Below, piece after piece: positions 8,438 through 17,768 of a DNA stretch of 64,000 nucleotides. The notes under the pieces are model-generated. The model did not search any database. It was not told the origin of the DNA and worked only from the letters and a program-made list of their open reading frames with translations. Origin of the DNA: Gordonia aichiensis NBRC 108223 (GTDB lineage: Bacteria; Actinomycetota; Actinomycetes; Mycobacteriales; Mycobacteriaceae); the NCBI RefSeq assembly GCF_000332975.1, contig NZ_BANR01000011.1:116701-180700 (forward strand), read 5' to 3'. The position numbers and the translations under genes were made by a program. Numbering within the stretch: the stretch's first letter is position 1; each line of letters opens with the position of its first letter.

Positions 8438-8887
8438 GTGACGAGTATCGCACCGACTTTGGGGCCCACGCGGGTTCGCTTCACGAGTGACCCCGATGCT
8501 CCGGTTGCGGGAGCCTGGTACCCGTACACGGCGAATCTCGCGCACGAGCTGAGCAGCCTGTCCCTCGCGGTTGCGCCGCTTCTCGGGGATGTCACGTCGA
8601 TCTCGGTGCACTGGCAGTCCTATCGCCGCTATCCGGGACTCGACTCCGCCGACTCCCCGACGGTTCCGCCGCTCATGACGCTCAATGCAACCCGACGTAG
8701 CGCCACGCTGCTCGTGATCCCGTGCCGGACGGCCTCGTCTCTGGCCGCGATCCTGATGCACCTCGCCAGCGACGACGACCTTCCCGACGGACACATGCAC
8801 TCGCTGGAGTGCAGGCGGGGTCAACGAATCCTCTCGATCGCGGAGCAGTACCTGACCGGACTCGCCGACGCCGCCCAGGCCAATTGA
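8438..8887 (+). CDS. DUF5994 family protein
   Basis: A 149-residue protein. I chose the GTG preceded by AGGAGA at a 7-base spacing; a longer frame has no ribosome binding site. The sequence has the features of the small actinobacterial DUF5994 family: a GAWYPYTANLAHELSSL segment where the family has a W(W)P motif, a central Arg/Tyr pair (SYRRYPG) and a late LLVIPCRTASSLA strand-helix. The family has no known function; members are short cytoplasmic proteins found beside varied genes. It reads divergently from the sulfite-oxidase-like gene and convergently with the ABC solute-binding gene, which begins its stop 14 bases away. No membrane segment or signal peptide. Confidence 0.65.
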   Translation: MTSIAPTLGPTRVRFTSDPDAPVAGAWYPYTANLAHELSSLSLAVAPLLGDVTSISVHWQSYRRYPGLDSADSPTVPPLMTLNATRRSATLLVIPCRTASSLAAILMHLASDDDLPDGHMHSLECRRGQRILSIAEQYLTGLADAAQAN

Positions 8888-8901
8888 GAACGTGCTCGGG
8901 C

Positions 8902-9837
8902 TCAGAACGTGCTCGGGGGATTGACAGTCGACCTGTCGACGCCCGTGTCGGGGACGCCCCACTTGGCGAAGATCTTGGCGTAGTCGCCGGTCTCGATCAG
9001 CTTGTTGACTGCGTCGGACAGCGGTTTTGCCAGCCCCGAGTCCTTCGCGGTGACAAAGCCGACCGACGTCGAGCTGATCTGGCCGAGGAACTTGGTGCCC
9101 TCGACGTGCTTCTCGTCGTACTTGAGGCTGAGGACCGGGCCGAAGAACAGATCGACCTTGCCGTTGGCCAGTCCCAGGAAGATCGGGGCGGTGTCGTTGA
9201 AATACTGTACGGTCCAGGGCTTCTTGCCGACCTTGGCGCAGTCGGCGACGTGTGAGCTGAGCAACGTCTGGAAGGTCGAGCCCGGGGTGGTGGCGATCGT
9301 GTACCCGCAGACGTCGGTGATGGTCGAGACCTTCTGCAGGTCCACGCGTGACGAGCCGAGGAAGCCCTGTCCGTCGCTGAGGTAGGTCGAGAAGTCGAGG
9401 ACCTTCTCCCGCTCGGCGGTGACCCCAAAGTTCGCTTGCCCCACCTGGTACTTACCGTTCTGCACGCCCGGAATGATCGAGGCGAACGTTCCGTACTGTA
9501 CGTTCCAGTTGAGGCCGAGCACCTTGCCGATCGCGTTGCGCAGATCGAGATCGAGTCCGACGTTCTTGTTGTCGACCACTCCGCCGTGCGGCAAATTGGA
9601 CGTGCCGGGCGTCTGCGTGGTCCCCACTGTCAGTGTTCCCGCCGAGCGCACGTTCGCCGGTAGCTCGGCACTGATCTTCTCGTCCTTGGCAATTCGGCTC
9701 GTGATGTCCTGCGTCGGAACCGCCGACGCCTCAGCGGAGCCCACGGTGTCATCCGACGATCCGCAGCCACTCAGCGCGACGCTGCACACGACAGCGGTGG
9801 CAGCGAGTAGGGGGAGAATGCGTACGCGGTGCGTCAT
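8902..9837 (-). CDS. ABC transporter solute-binding lipoprotein, polar amino acid type
   Basis: A 311-residue family 3 extracellular binding protein. The start at MTHR is preferred over an upstream GTG because AAAGGA lies about 8 bases before it. The signal peptide ends in a lipobox ALSGC (acylated Cys25), so the protein is anchored outside the membrane. The two-lobe fold shows DLDLRNAIGKVLGL (about residue 85) and FGVTAEREKVLDFS (about 125), both typical of amino acid or opine binders. It is the third gene of a permease / ATPase / binding-protein operon led by a predicted SAM riboswitch, which points to methionine, cysteine or a related sulfur compound as cargo. Confidence 0.9.
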   Translation of the reverse strand: MTHRVRILPLLAATAVVCSVALSGCGSSDDTVGSAEASAVPTQDITSRIAKDEKISAELPANVRSAGTLTVGTTQTPGTSNLPHGGVVDNKNVGLDLDLRNAIGKVLGLNWNVQYGTFASIIPGVQNGKYQVGQANFGVTAEREKVLDFSTYLSDGQGFLGSSRVDLQKVSTITDVCGYTIATTPGSTFQTLLSSHVADCAKVGKKPWTVQYFNDTAPIFLGLANGKVDLFFGPVLSLKYDEKHVEGTKFLGQISSTSVGFVTAKDSGLAKPLSDAVNKLIETGDYAKIFAKWGVPDTGVDRSTVNPPSTF

Positions 9838-9899
9838 CGTCGAAATCCTTTGCACAGTTGGGGTTGTGACACGGAGGCGGAAGGCTGTTGATCCTCGTG

Positions 9900-10730
9900 T
9901 CAGAGCACGGCGGACAGGAACGCCCTGGTGCGTTCGTGCTGCGGGTCGTCGAGAATCTCTGAGGGAAAACCGGATTCGACGATGCGACCGCCGTCGAGGA
10001 AGATCGCCTGGTCGGCCACCTCGCGGGCGAAGCCGATCTCGTGCGTCACGATCACCATCGTCATGCCGCTGCGGGCGAGGTCGCGGATCACAGCGAGCAC
10101 TTCGCCGACGAGTTCGGCGTCGAGTGCGCTCGTCGGTTCGTCGAATAGCATCAGGCGTGGCTTCAATGCGAGCGCACGAGCGATGGCGACGCGCTGCTGC
10201 TGGCCACCGGAGAGTTGGCGCGGATAGGCATCCTCGCGGCCGGCCATACCAACTCGTTCGAGTAGATCACCTGCACGTGCGACCGCCTCGCTGCGTGGGA
10301 TTCCCGCCGCGAGCGGACCTTCGATCACGTTCTGCAGCACCGTCATATGCCCGAACAGGTTGAACTGCTGGAAGACCATGCCGATCGTCGAGCGCTGCCT
10401 GGCAATCTCACCGTGGGACAGTTCATGTAGCTTGCCCGCAGAGGGACGGTATCCGATGATCTCACCGCCGACCTCGACGAACCCGCTGTCGGGCTTCTCG
10501 AGATGGTTGATGCACCGCAGCAGCGTCGACTTGCCTGAACCCGACGGTCCGAGCAGCACTGTCACGGTGCCTGTCGGAACGTCGACGTCGATGCCATCGA
10601 GGACCCTGTGCAGTCCGAAGCTCTTGCGCAGTCCGCGGATTCGGACAAGGGGCAGCGTGTCGTCGTGTTCGAGTGCGTCACGCTCGCGGGTGTGGCGTTC
10701 ATGTGTGCGGTGCGTCGTCGAGAAGCTCAC
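9900..10730 (-). CDS. Polar amino acid ABC transporter ATPase
   Basis: A 276-residue ATPase of the GlnQ/HisP type. It has Walker [11 protein letters not shown] loop [17 protein letters not shown], signature [15 protein letters not shown], Walker [13 protein letters not shown] and switch His in [11 protein letters not shown]; these sequences are diagnostic for polar amino acid importers. I chose the GTG that overlaps the permease stop (GTGA) instead of the longer frame, which would read back into the permease gene. The first 30 residues are rich in His, Thr and Arg and precede the fold. It drives uptake with the neighbouring permease and binding protein. Confidence 0.92.
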   Translation of the reverse strand: MSFSTTHRTHERHTRERDALEHDDTLPLVRIRGLRKSFGLHRVLDGIDVDVPTGTVTVLLGPSGSGKSTLLRCINHLEKPDSGFVEVGGEIIGYRPSAGKLHELSHGEIARQRSTIGMVFQQFNLFGHMTVLQNVIEGPLAAGIPRSEAVARAGDLLERVGMAGREDAYPRQLSGGQQQRVAIARALALKPRLMLFDEPTSALDAELVGEVLAVIRDLARSGMTMVIVTHEIGFAREVADQAIFLDGGRIVESGFPSEILDDPQHERTRAFLSAVL

Positions 10731-11728
10731 GCGTCCACCGCCTTGCGGGTACGTCGGTCGAATCGGAGCAAATCGGTGCGAACCCGGCCGAAGAGGGGCA
10801 GGTTCTCGCGGAACGTCGTCCACAAGCTGTGTTGCGGTGAGCGATTACCGCGGGAGTAGTGACGTTCGGCGAAGTGCTGTCCGATCGACAGCACGCTGGT
10901 GACGATGATGTACCAGATGGTTGCCACCAGCAGCAGCGGCAGGATCAGGTAGTTCTGCTGGTAGATGAGCTGCGTCGAGTAGAGCAGGTCCTGCACGGCG
11001 ATCACACTGACGATCGAGGTGGCCTTCAATAGTCCGATCAACAGGTTGCCCGACGCCGGGACGATCGCGGGCATAGCTTGCGGCAGGATGATTCGTCGGA
11101 AGATGCGATACCTGCTCAGCCCCAACGCTTCCGCAGCCTCGGCCTGGCCCCGGTCGACTGAGAGGATACCGCCGCGCACGATCTCGGCCGCGAACGCCGC
11201 GACATCGATGGTCAACGCGACGAAGGCAGCGAGCACTCCGGAGAAGAGGTGCGCTGTGTCTGCCTTGACGAACTCGGGTCCGAACGGAATCCCGAGTGAC
11301 AGTTGCGGATACAGCGAGGCCAGCTCGTACCAGAAGAGTAGTTGCACCAGGGGCGGGATCGAGCGAATCAGCCAGACGTAGCCTGCACTCAGCGTCGACA
11401 GAATCGGATTCGACGACAACCGCATCACCGCGAGCACGATGCCCAATGCGAAACCGCACACCATGACGGCGGCGGTCAACCACAGGGTGAGCCCGAGTCC
11501 CCGGAGGATCGAGTCGTGGAAGAAGTAGTCGCCCACCACATCCCACTGGAATCGCGGATTGGTGATGAGTGTGTGAACCAGCATCGCCGCGAGCACCAAC
11601 ACCACGACGCTGCTCACCCACTGGCCGGGCTTTCGCGCCTTGACCAGGGTGGCCGAGAGCAGCTCGGCGTCGCACGGCTCGCTGGTGAGCGGCGCACGCG
11701 GCGGTGCTGTGGACAGTTCTGCGGTCAC
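10727..11728 (-). CDS. Polar amino acid ABC transporter permease (HisM-type)
   Basis: A 333-residue membrane protein. After a cytoplasmic N-terminus of about 35 residues comes one helix, then the typical HisM permease domain (about residues 85-290), with the coupling (EAA) loop in [24 protein letters not shown]. The single permease gene implies a homodimer. The C-terminal 40 residues are basic and extend past the domain. The start is a GTG with GAGG about 6 bases upstream. The transcript begins some 130 bases or more upstream and includes a predicted SAM riboswitch, so expression should fall when S-adenosylmethionine is plentiful. Confidence 0.9.
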   Translation of the reverse strand: MTAELSTAPPRAPLTSEPCDAELLSATLVKARKPGQWVSSVVVLVLAAMLVHTLITNPRFQWDVVGDYFFHDSILRGLGLTLWLTAAVMVCGFALGIVLAVMRLSSNPILSTLSAGYVWLIRSIPPLVQLLFWYELASLYPQLSLGIPFGPEFVKADTAHLFSGVLAAFVALTIDVAAFAAEIVRGGILSVDRGQAEAAEALGLSRYRIFRRIILPQAMPAIVPASGNLLIGLLKATSIVSVIAVQDLLYSTQLIYQQNYLILPLLLVATIWYIIVTSVLSIGQHFAERHYSRGNRSPQHSLWTTFRENLPLFGRVRTDLLRFDRRTRKAVDA

Positions 11729-11780
11729 GGGTCCTCAATGTCGTCGTTGCGGCAGCGGCGGGTGCCTGCTCACGTCGGGC

Positions 11781-11861
11781 GGTCACGACGAGCTCTTCGG
11801 CACCCCGTCACGAGGGAGCCGCTGTTCAGCAGGCCAGGGCTCGGCGCTGACGCTCATCACC
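11781..11861 (-). promoter_or_regulatory. Predicted SAM riboswitch (S-box superfamily, SAM-IV-like)
   Basis: Read on the minus strand, this leader resembles actinobacterial SAM riboswitches in order and spacing: GATGAGCGTCAGCG, then GAGCCCTGGCCTGCTG, then CTCCCTCGTGACGGGGTGCC. The first segment can pair with the closing GCTCGTCGTGACC to form P1; the middle segments form the GCCC/GGGC-type internal stems. The usual GGCAACC is replaced by a variant sequence, so the fit is not perfect and it may be a SAM-I/IV variant. It lies 52 bases before the permease start. The rest of the gap up to 12078 (plus-strand gene start) shows no other gene. Confidence 0.65.
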
Positions 11862-12078
11862 GACGCAAGGCTAATGCGGCTGGGTCAGCCCGCCGAGGGT
11901 ATGAATCGGCACGATTCTTAGGGCCGCGAAGCGGGGCGGGTGGTTGTTCGGTCCTGGCGCGGCACTGCACGTACAAGTGTCTGAGTTGCGGGTTCTAGGT
12001 GTTTTGTCGGCCTCGCGTGATATGTATCACGGGAGGGATCCAGGACACCGCGCGACCAACACGAAGGAAGCACCTGAA

Positions 12079-12885
12079 TTGCAGAGGTACACCGCATTGA
12101 AAATGGCGAGCGAATATGGGCTCGCGGTCGACGACGTGGTTACCCTTGCGCATACGTTGCGGGACTACGGGGTTCGCTCTGCCGCCGACGTCCTCGCTGA
12201 GACTACGGTTCGCCAGTTCAAGGGCGCGTTCTCACGCCAGCGCACGTCACAACTGCGCGGTCGGTACGAAGCGCTGACCGCAGCGCAGGCGCGACGCAAA
12301 CTCGCTCTGACCGAAGCCGTAGAGCTCCGTGCTCTCGAGAGCGTCTTCTACCCTGCTACTCCCCGATCCGGCTCGCGGAGGAAGCGCGGCAAGCCACAGC
12401 GTCGAGCCGATTCCACGAGCGGCACCTCGATTACAGTCGGAGGATTGGCCGAGGGCGTTGGGCTTCCGACCGCCTACATCTTCAACCTGGCGAACGACTT
12501 TGGTGCACAACTGCTGAGCCACACCGATATCGTTCCGGCCGCCATCGCGTCGCTGATACGCCGTCGACACTCACGCGCGAGTTCTCGCCGCATGCTCATG
12601 CGCTACGAACGCTTCGTGCTGGAGCAAGCGGTGGCCCCGCTGACATCAACGGAGCTCGAGGAGTACTACGAGTTGAAGGAGATCTTCGAACCACCCGGCC
12701 ACCCCGTCGACCGAGATGAGGGTCGCCCGACAGCCAACGCACTTCGGATCAATCAAGCAAGCGATGACGCCGCGGCAACCATTTCCGAGGCGCAGCGTCG
12801 GCCAGGCGCCGAGTACGACATCAGCCCATGGCATCGGCGCGGCGCGCGCTTGATGGGTCATCCAGGCAGTGGCCGCCGTCGCTAG
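12079..12885 (+). CDS. Unknown actinobacterial protein
   Basis: About 268 residues if translation starts at the TTG preceded by GAAGGAAG at an 8-base spacing. An upstream frame to 11944 exists but would cross the promoter region of the divergent ABC operon. The protein has no signal peptide or membrane helix. It is mainly helical, with basic stretches (RSGSRRKRGKPQRR about residue 95; RRRHSRASSRR about 160) on either side of a GLAEGVGLPTAYIFNLAND segment. That pattern resembles a DNA-binding protein with a helix-turn-helix, but no known family is recognised. It stands alone between divergent and co-directional neighbours. Confidence 0.6.
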   Translation: MQRYTALKMASEYGLAVDDVVTLAHTLRDYGVRSAADVLAETTVRQFKGAFSRQRTSQLRGRYEALTAAQARRKLALTEAVELRALESVFYPATPRSGSRRKRGKPQRRADSTSGTSITVGGLAEGVGLPTAYIFNLANDFGAQLLSHTDIVPAAIASLIRRRHSRASSRRMLMRYERFVLEQAVAPLTSTELEEYYELKEIFEPPGHPVDRDEGRPTANALRINQASDDAAATISEAQRRPGAEYDISPWHRRGARLMGHPGSGRRR

Positions 12886-13023
12886 TCGGACGGGCCCCAG
12901 GCTTCGGTTTGTACGTGCCGAGGCCGGATTGTGAGGCAGTGAAAGGACGGCCATTGATCGTTCCGACCTGGCGCGCCCACGAGCGCCTACCGTGGTGTGC
13001 GACCACCGACACCGAGGAGCCTG

Positions 13024-13485
13024 ATGCCCGAATCATTCGAGATCACCCGCCTGATTCACGCCGACCCTGCCGCGATCTTCGCGCTACTGACCTCTCCCAA
13101 CGGCCATGTCGTCATCGACAGTTCTGGCATGCTGCAGAGCGCCGAGGGGTCGTCGGTGAGTGCGGTCGGCGATGAGTTCGTGGTCCACATGGATCGCGAG
13201 TCGCTCAACGACCTTCCGATGGGCAAGTACGAGGTGCGCGTGATCATCACCGGCTTCGAGCAGGACCGGTGGATCGAATGGACCATCATCGGCACGGTGA
13301 AGCCGCCACTCGATCATCGCTACGGCTATCGCCTCGAGCCCGCCGACGACGGGACACTCGTCACCACGTACTACGACTGGAGCCGCGTCACCAACGAGGA
13401 CGTCAAGGGACGGTTCCCGATCATCCCCGAGGCCGGGCTGCGCGCGACGCTGGGAATCCTGGCGCGGACGGTCGAGCAGCACTGA
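13024..13485 (+). CDS. SRPBCC-fold protein (polyketide cyclase/dehydrase-like)
   Basis: A 153-residue protein of the START/SRPBCC superfamily, which forms a helix-grip pocket for hydrophobic ligands. It opens with the characteristic ITRLIHADPAAIFALLTSP and ends with a long helix (AGLRATLGILARTVEQH). Strands between them include WIEWTIIGTVKPP and GTLVTTYYDWSRV. The ATG at MPESFEI was chosen for the GAGGAG about 4-9 bases upstream. Members act as lipid carriers, cyclases or stress proteins, and the substrate cannot be assigned. A strong hairpin follows the stop. Confidence 0.8.
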   Translation: MPESFEITRLIHADPAAIFALLTSPNGHVVIDSSGMLQSAEGSSVSAVGDEFVVHMDRESLNDLPMGKYEVRVIITGFEQDRWIEWTIIGTVKPPLDHRYGYRLEPADDGTLVTTYYDWSRVTNEDVKGRFPIIPEAGLRATLGILARTVEQH

Positions 13486-13494
13486 GAGCTCGCC

Positions 13495-13544
13495 GTTGCG
13501 TGGGATCCACGGGGACATTTTCGGTACCCGGGATCCCACGCAAC
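13495..13544. terminator. Bidirectional hairpin between convergent genes
   Basis: Perfect 14-base arms (13495-13508, GTTGCGTGGGATCC, and 13531-13544, its complement) surround a 22-base loop that can extend the stem with GGG/CCC. It starts 10 bases after the SRPBCC stop and ends 8 bases before the stop of the convergent secreted-protein gene. This is the position of a shared terminator, without a T tract, as is common in actinobacteria. Confidence 0.65.
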
Positions 13545-13551
13545 ATGCCTC

Positions 13552-14115
13552 TCAAACGACGCTGAAGGACCTGCCGACGCACGTCGCGCGGGTGACCGCG
13601 CCAGACGATCCGGTGTTGGCCGCACCGCGGTTGGTCACGTCGGCTCGGACGACGATCCGGCCGGGGCCGGTGCGTAGCCGTTCCGCATACGCGATCGACG
13701 CCTCGCCGCGGACCGACGTGTGGCCGATGGCGACCCCGGTCTGTCGGGAGTCGAGGTTGCGCCACGAGAAACGGACGGTTTGATCGAAGGGCGGTGTGAA
13801 AAGTTGAGTCGCGTTGACGAATTCGAGGGTGACCATCCCGTGGTCGACCACCCGCCTGGTCGGGGTCTCGACAACGCGGCCCGACTGCTCGATCCGAAGC
13901 TTGCCGGCTACGGGCAATGGCGGGAAGTAGGGATTTTGGATGTTCGTCGAGCACACCGTGGCGGGCGGAGCCGGGTAGTACGGCGCGGCGGACGCTTGCC
14001 CGGCCGTCACTCCGACGCCGACCATGGCGCTCGCGGCGATGACGAATGCCGCTGTGGTTCGGAACCTGATGGCCCGGCGGGTCCGTGTACGTCCTGTGAA
14101 CATTTGCTGCGCCAT
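13552..14115 (-). CDS. Secreted protein of unknown function
   Basis: A 187-residue protein starting at MAQQMF, where GGAGG lies about 8 bases upstream. A basic N-terminus (TRTRRAIRFR) and a hydrophobic core end in an AxA signal peptidase site (QASAAPYY, about residue 46). The mature part has Cys residues near each end (TVCSTN and RATCVG), possibly a disulfide. It contains beta-rich segments such as TLEFVNATQLF and VRFSWRNLDSRQTG. It resembles small secreted proteins of Gordonia and mycobacteria that have no assigned role. The gene is 99 bases downstream of the gamma-glutamyltransferase gene and could share its transcript. Confidence 0.7.
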   Translation of the reverse strand: MAQQMFTGRTRTRRAIRFRTTAAFVIAASAMVGVGVTAGQASAAPYYPAPPATVCSTNIQNPYFPPLPVAGKLRIEQSGRVVETPTRRVVDHGMVTLEFVNATQLFTPPFDQTVRFSWRNLDSRQTGVAIGHTSVRGEASIAYAERLRTGPGRIVVRADVTNRGAANTGSSGAVTRATCVGRSFSVV

Positions 14116-14214
14116 TCGGTTCTCCTCCAGTGGCGTCGGTACTGCCCGGACATCTGGACTGTCGTCCGACGGTGGCGAGGTGTTAGCGGGGTCATTCAAT
14201 CGCGGCACCATTCG

Positions 14215-16173
14215 TCACTTCAACGACGCGCCGTCGCCCATCACGGCACCCTCCCGACGCGGATCTGCCCCGCCGAGCCAGCCGTCGTCGGATCGCTGCA
14301 GGGCGCTGAGTCCGCTGGACTGGTCGTCGACCGACACCTGCTCTCCGCGTTCGCGCAGCCCCCTGGCGAGCGGGTCGTCGGCGCCGTCGTGCGCGGTATT
14401 GACCAAAGGGTGCTCGCCACCGACGTTCGACGTCGGGGTGTTTGCCGTGCCGAAGTCGATCATCGACACCGCCTGTTGCGGGTTGAGCTTCCAATCCAGC
14501 ATGCCGACAAGGGTTTTGACGACGAACTGAATGATCACTGATCCGCCGGGCGATCCGAGGGCTGCGGTCAAGGTATCCGGGCCGCCATTGGTGCCGGGCT
14601 GCATGACCAGGGTCGGCGCCATCGACGAGCGCGGCCGCTTACCGGGCGAGACGCGGTTGGCGAGGAGCTGTCCGGACTCATCGCGTGGCTCAGCAGAGAA
14701 GTCGGTGAGCTGGTTGTTGAGGATGAAGCCATCGACCATGTGGAAGCTGCCAAACGCCGATTCGACGGTTGTCGTCATCGACGCCACGTTGCCGTACTTG
14801 TCGGCGACAGTGATGTGGCTGGTGCCGTGCTCAGTCCCGACGTAGGAGCCAAGCGGCACCTCGCCGAGGTCGCCGGGCTGAGCCTTGCCGAGCGAGACGT
14901 TCGGCTTGATCAGTGCCGCACGCTGTTTCAAGTACGTCGGATCGAGCATCGTCGCAACACCTTTGCCGGGTAGTGGAATGAAGTCGGGGTCGGCGATGTA
15001 CTTGTCGCGGTCGGCGTAGGCGAGGCGCTCTGATTCGTTGATCAGGTGCACCGCTTCGGGATTGGGGTGCCCGCCGTCGCGGTCGATGTCGGTCGGACCC
15101 ATGGAAGGGATGTCGAAGTTGGAGAGGATGCCCATTGTCGCGGCGACAGTGATGCCGCCCGACGACGGCCCGGGCATCGCGACAATCCGGTGGCCGCGGT
15201 ACTCGGTCGATACCGGTTCGCGACGCATCGCCCGGTAGTTCTTCAGGTCGTCGGTGGTCATGAGACTCGGCGTCATTCCGTTCGACGTCGAGCTCGCCTT
15301 CGCGACAATCGCGTCGGCGATGGGTCCGGAGTAGAGGGCTTGTGCGCCGTCGGTTGCCAACGCGCCCAGTGTCTTTGCGTAGGCGGGGTTGGTCAGTCGT
15401 GTTCCGGCCGCCTTCGGTGTGCCGTCGGGGTTGAGGAAGTACGAGCGCGCGTCGTCGTCAGCCTTGAGGTCTTTGGCGGATTCGGCAATCGCAGTCGCGA
15501 GACGCGGCGAGATGTCGAAGCCGTTGTCGGAGAGGCTGACTGCGGGATCGAAGAGCTTCCTCCAGTCGGTGCGCCCATGCTCGTTGTGGATCTCCTCGAG
15601 CATCCGCACTGCGCCGGGTACTCCGATGGAGCGGCCCGAGGCGCGTGCGCTTGGGATCGGTGCACGTTGGTCGGTCGGGCTGATGTAGCGCAGGTAGTCC
15701 TCGGTGGCGGCCGCTGGGGCCGTCTCGCGGCCGTCGAACGCAGTCGCCTTGTGGGTGTTGGCGTCGTAGTAGAGGGCGAATGCGCCGCCGCCGACTCCCG
15801 ACGACTGCGGCTCGACGAGTCCGAGCACCGTCTGCGCGGTCACCAGTGCGTCGGCCGCTGTACCGCCGTCGCGGAGGACCTCGCACGCCGCTTTGGTGGC
15901 CAGCGGATTCGCCGTCGCAGCGGCATAGGTGTGCGTCTGGACGGGCTGCATCCCGGTGCGGTAGCCGGTCGCCGCCTCAGGGCGGGTCGAGATGTCGGCA
16001 GACGACTGCGCGGCGGCACTGGAGTCGATCTGGGTCCCGGTGTGCAGTTCCCCGCACGTCATGCGGACCTGCGCGCCGTCGGTCGACGACGAGCAGGCGG
16101 TCAGGATCAGGGCCGGCGCGACGGCGAGTGCTGCGGCGCGGAGGAGCGTGCTTGCGTGCGGTGTACGGCGCAT
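14215..16173 (-). CDS. ggt: Gamma-glutamyltransferase, lipoprotein precursor
   Basis: A 652-residue proenzyme that autocleaves to give a large and a small subunit. The catalytic Thr is about residue 451 in EHGTSHI, followed by the expected GNVASMTTT and the substrate-binding NNQLTDFS. The large subunit has PQSSGVGGGAFALYYD and DGRETAPAAA, both family hallmarks. The signal peptide ends in LILTAC (acylated Cys27), so the enzyme is anchored outside the cell. It cleaves glutathione-like gamma-glutamyl compounds or transfers the glutamyl group. I chose the ATG at MRRTPHAS, because the upstream TTG adds only a short tail and neither has a clear ribosome binding site. Confidence 0.93.
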   Translation of the reverse strand: MRRTPHASTLLRAAALAVAPALILTACSSSTDGAQVRMTCGELHTGTQIDSSAAAQSSADISTRPEAATGYRTGMQPVQTHTYAAATANPLATKAACEVLRDGGTAADALVTAQTVLGLVEPQSSGVGGGAFALYYDANTHKATAFDGRETAPAAATEDYLRYISPTDQRAPIPSARASGRSIGVPGAVRMLEEIHNEHGRTDWRKLFDPAVSLSDNGFDISPRLATAIAESAKDLKADDDARSYFLNPDGTPKAAGTRLTNPAYAKTLGALATDGAQALYSGPIADAIVAKASSTSNGMTPSLMTTDDLKNYRAMRREPVSTEYRGHRIVAMPGPSSGGITVAATMGILSNFDIPSMGPTDIDRDGGHPNPEAVHLINESERLAYADRDKYIADPDFIPLPGKGVATMLDPTYLKQRAALIKPNVSLGKAQPGDLGEVPLGSYVGTEHGTSHITVADKYGNVASMTTTVESAFGSFHMVDGFILNNQLTDFSAEPRDESGQLLANRVSPGKRPRSSMAPTLVMQPGTNGGPDTLTAALGSPGGSVIIQFVVKTLVGMLDWKLNPQQAVSMIDFGTANTPTSNVGGEHPLVNTAHDGADDPLARGLRERGEQVSVDDQSSGLSALQRSDDGWLGGADPRREGAVMGDGASLK

Positions 16174-16234
16174 ACGGGTTAAGGGTAGGGAAGACTGAGC
16201 GGGTATGTGTCGCAAAACGGAGGGCTAGCAGTAG

Positions 16235-16789
16235 ATGTCGGACAAGTGGGTCACCTATCTGAGCCTCGACGCGGACGAAAAGCAGGCAAGCACAGCCGTA
16301 GACGACATTGTTTCGTGGCTCCTCGAGCGCGAGGTAATTGCTCCGATGTCGCGGCTGGACCGCTTCTACGGGCAGTACCGGGAGGGTTCGCGCTTCGCTG
16401 AGGCTTTCGACCCCGCCCAGGTTCCACTTAGCGCAATCGCCGGTGGCACCTACATCCTGTTCGGCGTGCGCGCCGAGAAAGAATGGACCATGTCGACGAA
16501 CATGAATAGCTTTGAGCCGCCGCCCTGCCCCCAGTGTTCCGTACCCATCGCGGACTCCCGGATGGGCGAACTGATGACGCAGTGGAATGATTCGCGGACG
16601 GAGCCCGTGACCACGTGCGTCGAATGCGGTCACAGCGACCTGCTCGGTAACTGGCAACACATCTTGGGCGGGTACTGCAACTACGGTTCGATTTCGTTCG
16701 TCAACGCGTTTCCATTATTAGATGAGTTCGACGAGGAGTTGCTCGCGCGGATCGGTCCGCGGCCGCGGAAGCTCTACGTGCATTTGTGA
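16235..16789 (+). CDS. Unknown protein with two CxxC pairs
   Basis: A 184-residue cytoplasmic protein, preceded by CGGAGGG. The N-terminal half (DKWVTYLSLDADEKQAST) is of unknown fold. Residues 90-135 hold two Cys pairs, CPQC and CVECGHSDLLGN, which look like a small zinc ribbon. The C-terminus includes GGYCNYGSISFVNAFPLL. The pattern resembles immunity or sensor-type proteins that measure another protein's features, but no family is recognised. The gene is divergent from gamma-glutamyltransferase with only 61 bases between the starts. Confidence 0.6.
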   Translation: MSDKWVTYLSLDADEKQASTAVDDIVSWLLEREVIAPMSRLDRFYGQYREGSRFAEAFDPAQVPLSAIAGGTYILFGVRAEKEWTMSTNMNSFEPPPCPQCSVPIADSRMGELMTQWNDSRTEPVTTCVECGHSDLLGNWQHILGGYCNYGSISFVNAFPLLDEFDEELLARIGPRPRKLYVHL

Positions 16790-16883
16790 TCGTCGGCGTG
16801 CACGACGGGCTGGCAGGACTGTCTCGGCGGGCGCGGCGAGCCAATAAACCGGTGGGAATCCTCCCGCATTCAGCCTCGAACAC

Positions 16884-17645
16884 CTACGCCAGATAGCGTT
16901 CCGCCGCTCGTCCATCACCGAGTTCTGCTCGCGCCTCGGGAGTCAACCAATAGAAGCGAAGCATCCAGAAGAGCCCGATACCTCCCGGCGTGTACGAGCC
17001 ACTCTGCTCGAAGTTGTAAGCGCGTCCGCTCTCCGGTACGACGCAGATAGTGTGGCCGCTGTGGGATCGTCCTGCTTCGGGGTGGTCTTTGATGGTCGCG
17101 ATGTTGTCCCACGGCACGTCGAGTCGCCGCATCCCGTCAAAGATCGTGATCGTGCTTGCGCCAAGCTGCACGCGGGGCGACCCGTGACGCGCGAGCATGA
17201 GTAAATGAGCCAACGCCGTCGCCGCGGCAACCGCCGCAGCGATAGAGAAGATGAGCCTTTGCTCGCCGGAGAGTTCGAGATCAATCAGATGCAGAGGCGC
17301 CAGTACTGCAAACGCGGTTTCAGCGATACCCAACGCACCTATTCCCGTGTTCGCGAGTGTTTGACTTTTCGCGTCCGGCAGGACAATCAGTCCCGTGGCT
17401 GACCACGCACATCGCGGCACGACGCGTTCCGCAATTCTGACGCGGTACGCGTTGACTGCAAGCGCGCCCGCCCCGATTCCCAAGGCGATCGACACGAGAA
17501 CCGCCGGTAACGCCCCAACCACCAGTACGCGAATGGTCCACATCGCACACAGCATCGTGAAGACCACAAAGAGCCCGATCGAGAAGAGGAACTGGCCACG
17601 CCGATCGGTCCACGAGCCGGGTACCGGAAAGCGCGTCACCGACAC
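16884..17645 (-). CDS. Membrane protein with a C-terminal PH-like domain
   Basis: A 253-residue protein with two N-terminal hydrophobic helices (about residues 18-65), two more at about 100-150, and a C-terminal soluble stretch. The soluble part contains GASTITIFDGMRRLDVPWDNIATIKDHP, which reads like a bacterial PH-domain strand pattern (x-IPWxxI). Such proteins are common in actinobacterial membranes and have no defined role. It starts at a GTG. The final residues (LTPEARAELGDGRAAERYLA) are a charged helix. No neighbour gives a clue to function. Confidence 0.6.
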   Translation of the reverse strand: MSVTRFPVPGSWTDRRGQFLFSIGLFVVFTMLCAMWTIRVLVVGALPAVLVSIALGIGAGALAVNAYRVRIAERVVPRCAWSATGLIVLPDAKSQTLANTGIGALGIAETAFAVLAPLHLIDLELSGEQRLIFSIAAAVAAATALAHLLMLARHGSPRVQLGASTITIFDGMRRLDVPWDNIATIKDHPEAGRSHSGHTICVVPESGRAYNFEQSGSYTPGGIGLFWMLRFYWLTPEARAELGDGRAAERYLA

Positions 17646-17768
17646 GCGGCATCCCCAGCCTTTCGACGGTCGAACATATCGCCCAGCATCGGTTTCCTCA
17701 TTGAACGTTCGAGAGGCTAATGTAGCAACTCGGACATTTCACCTACCGTCCGATTGCCGCCAGCGCGA

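Noticed and set aside
15046..16182. 378-residue plus-strand frame
   Set aside because: Antisense to gamma-glutamyltransferase, which has full motifs.
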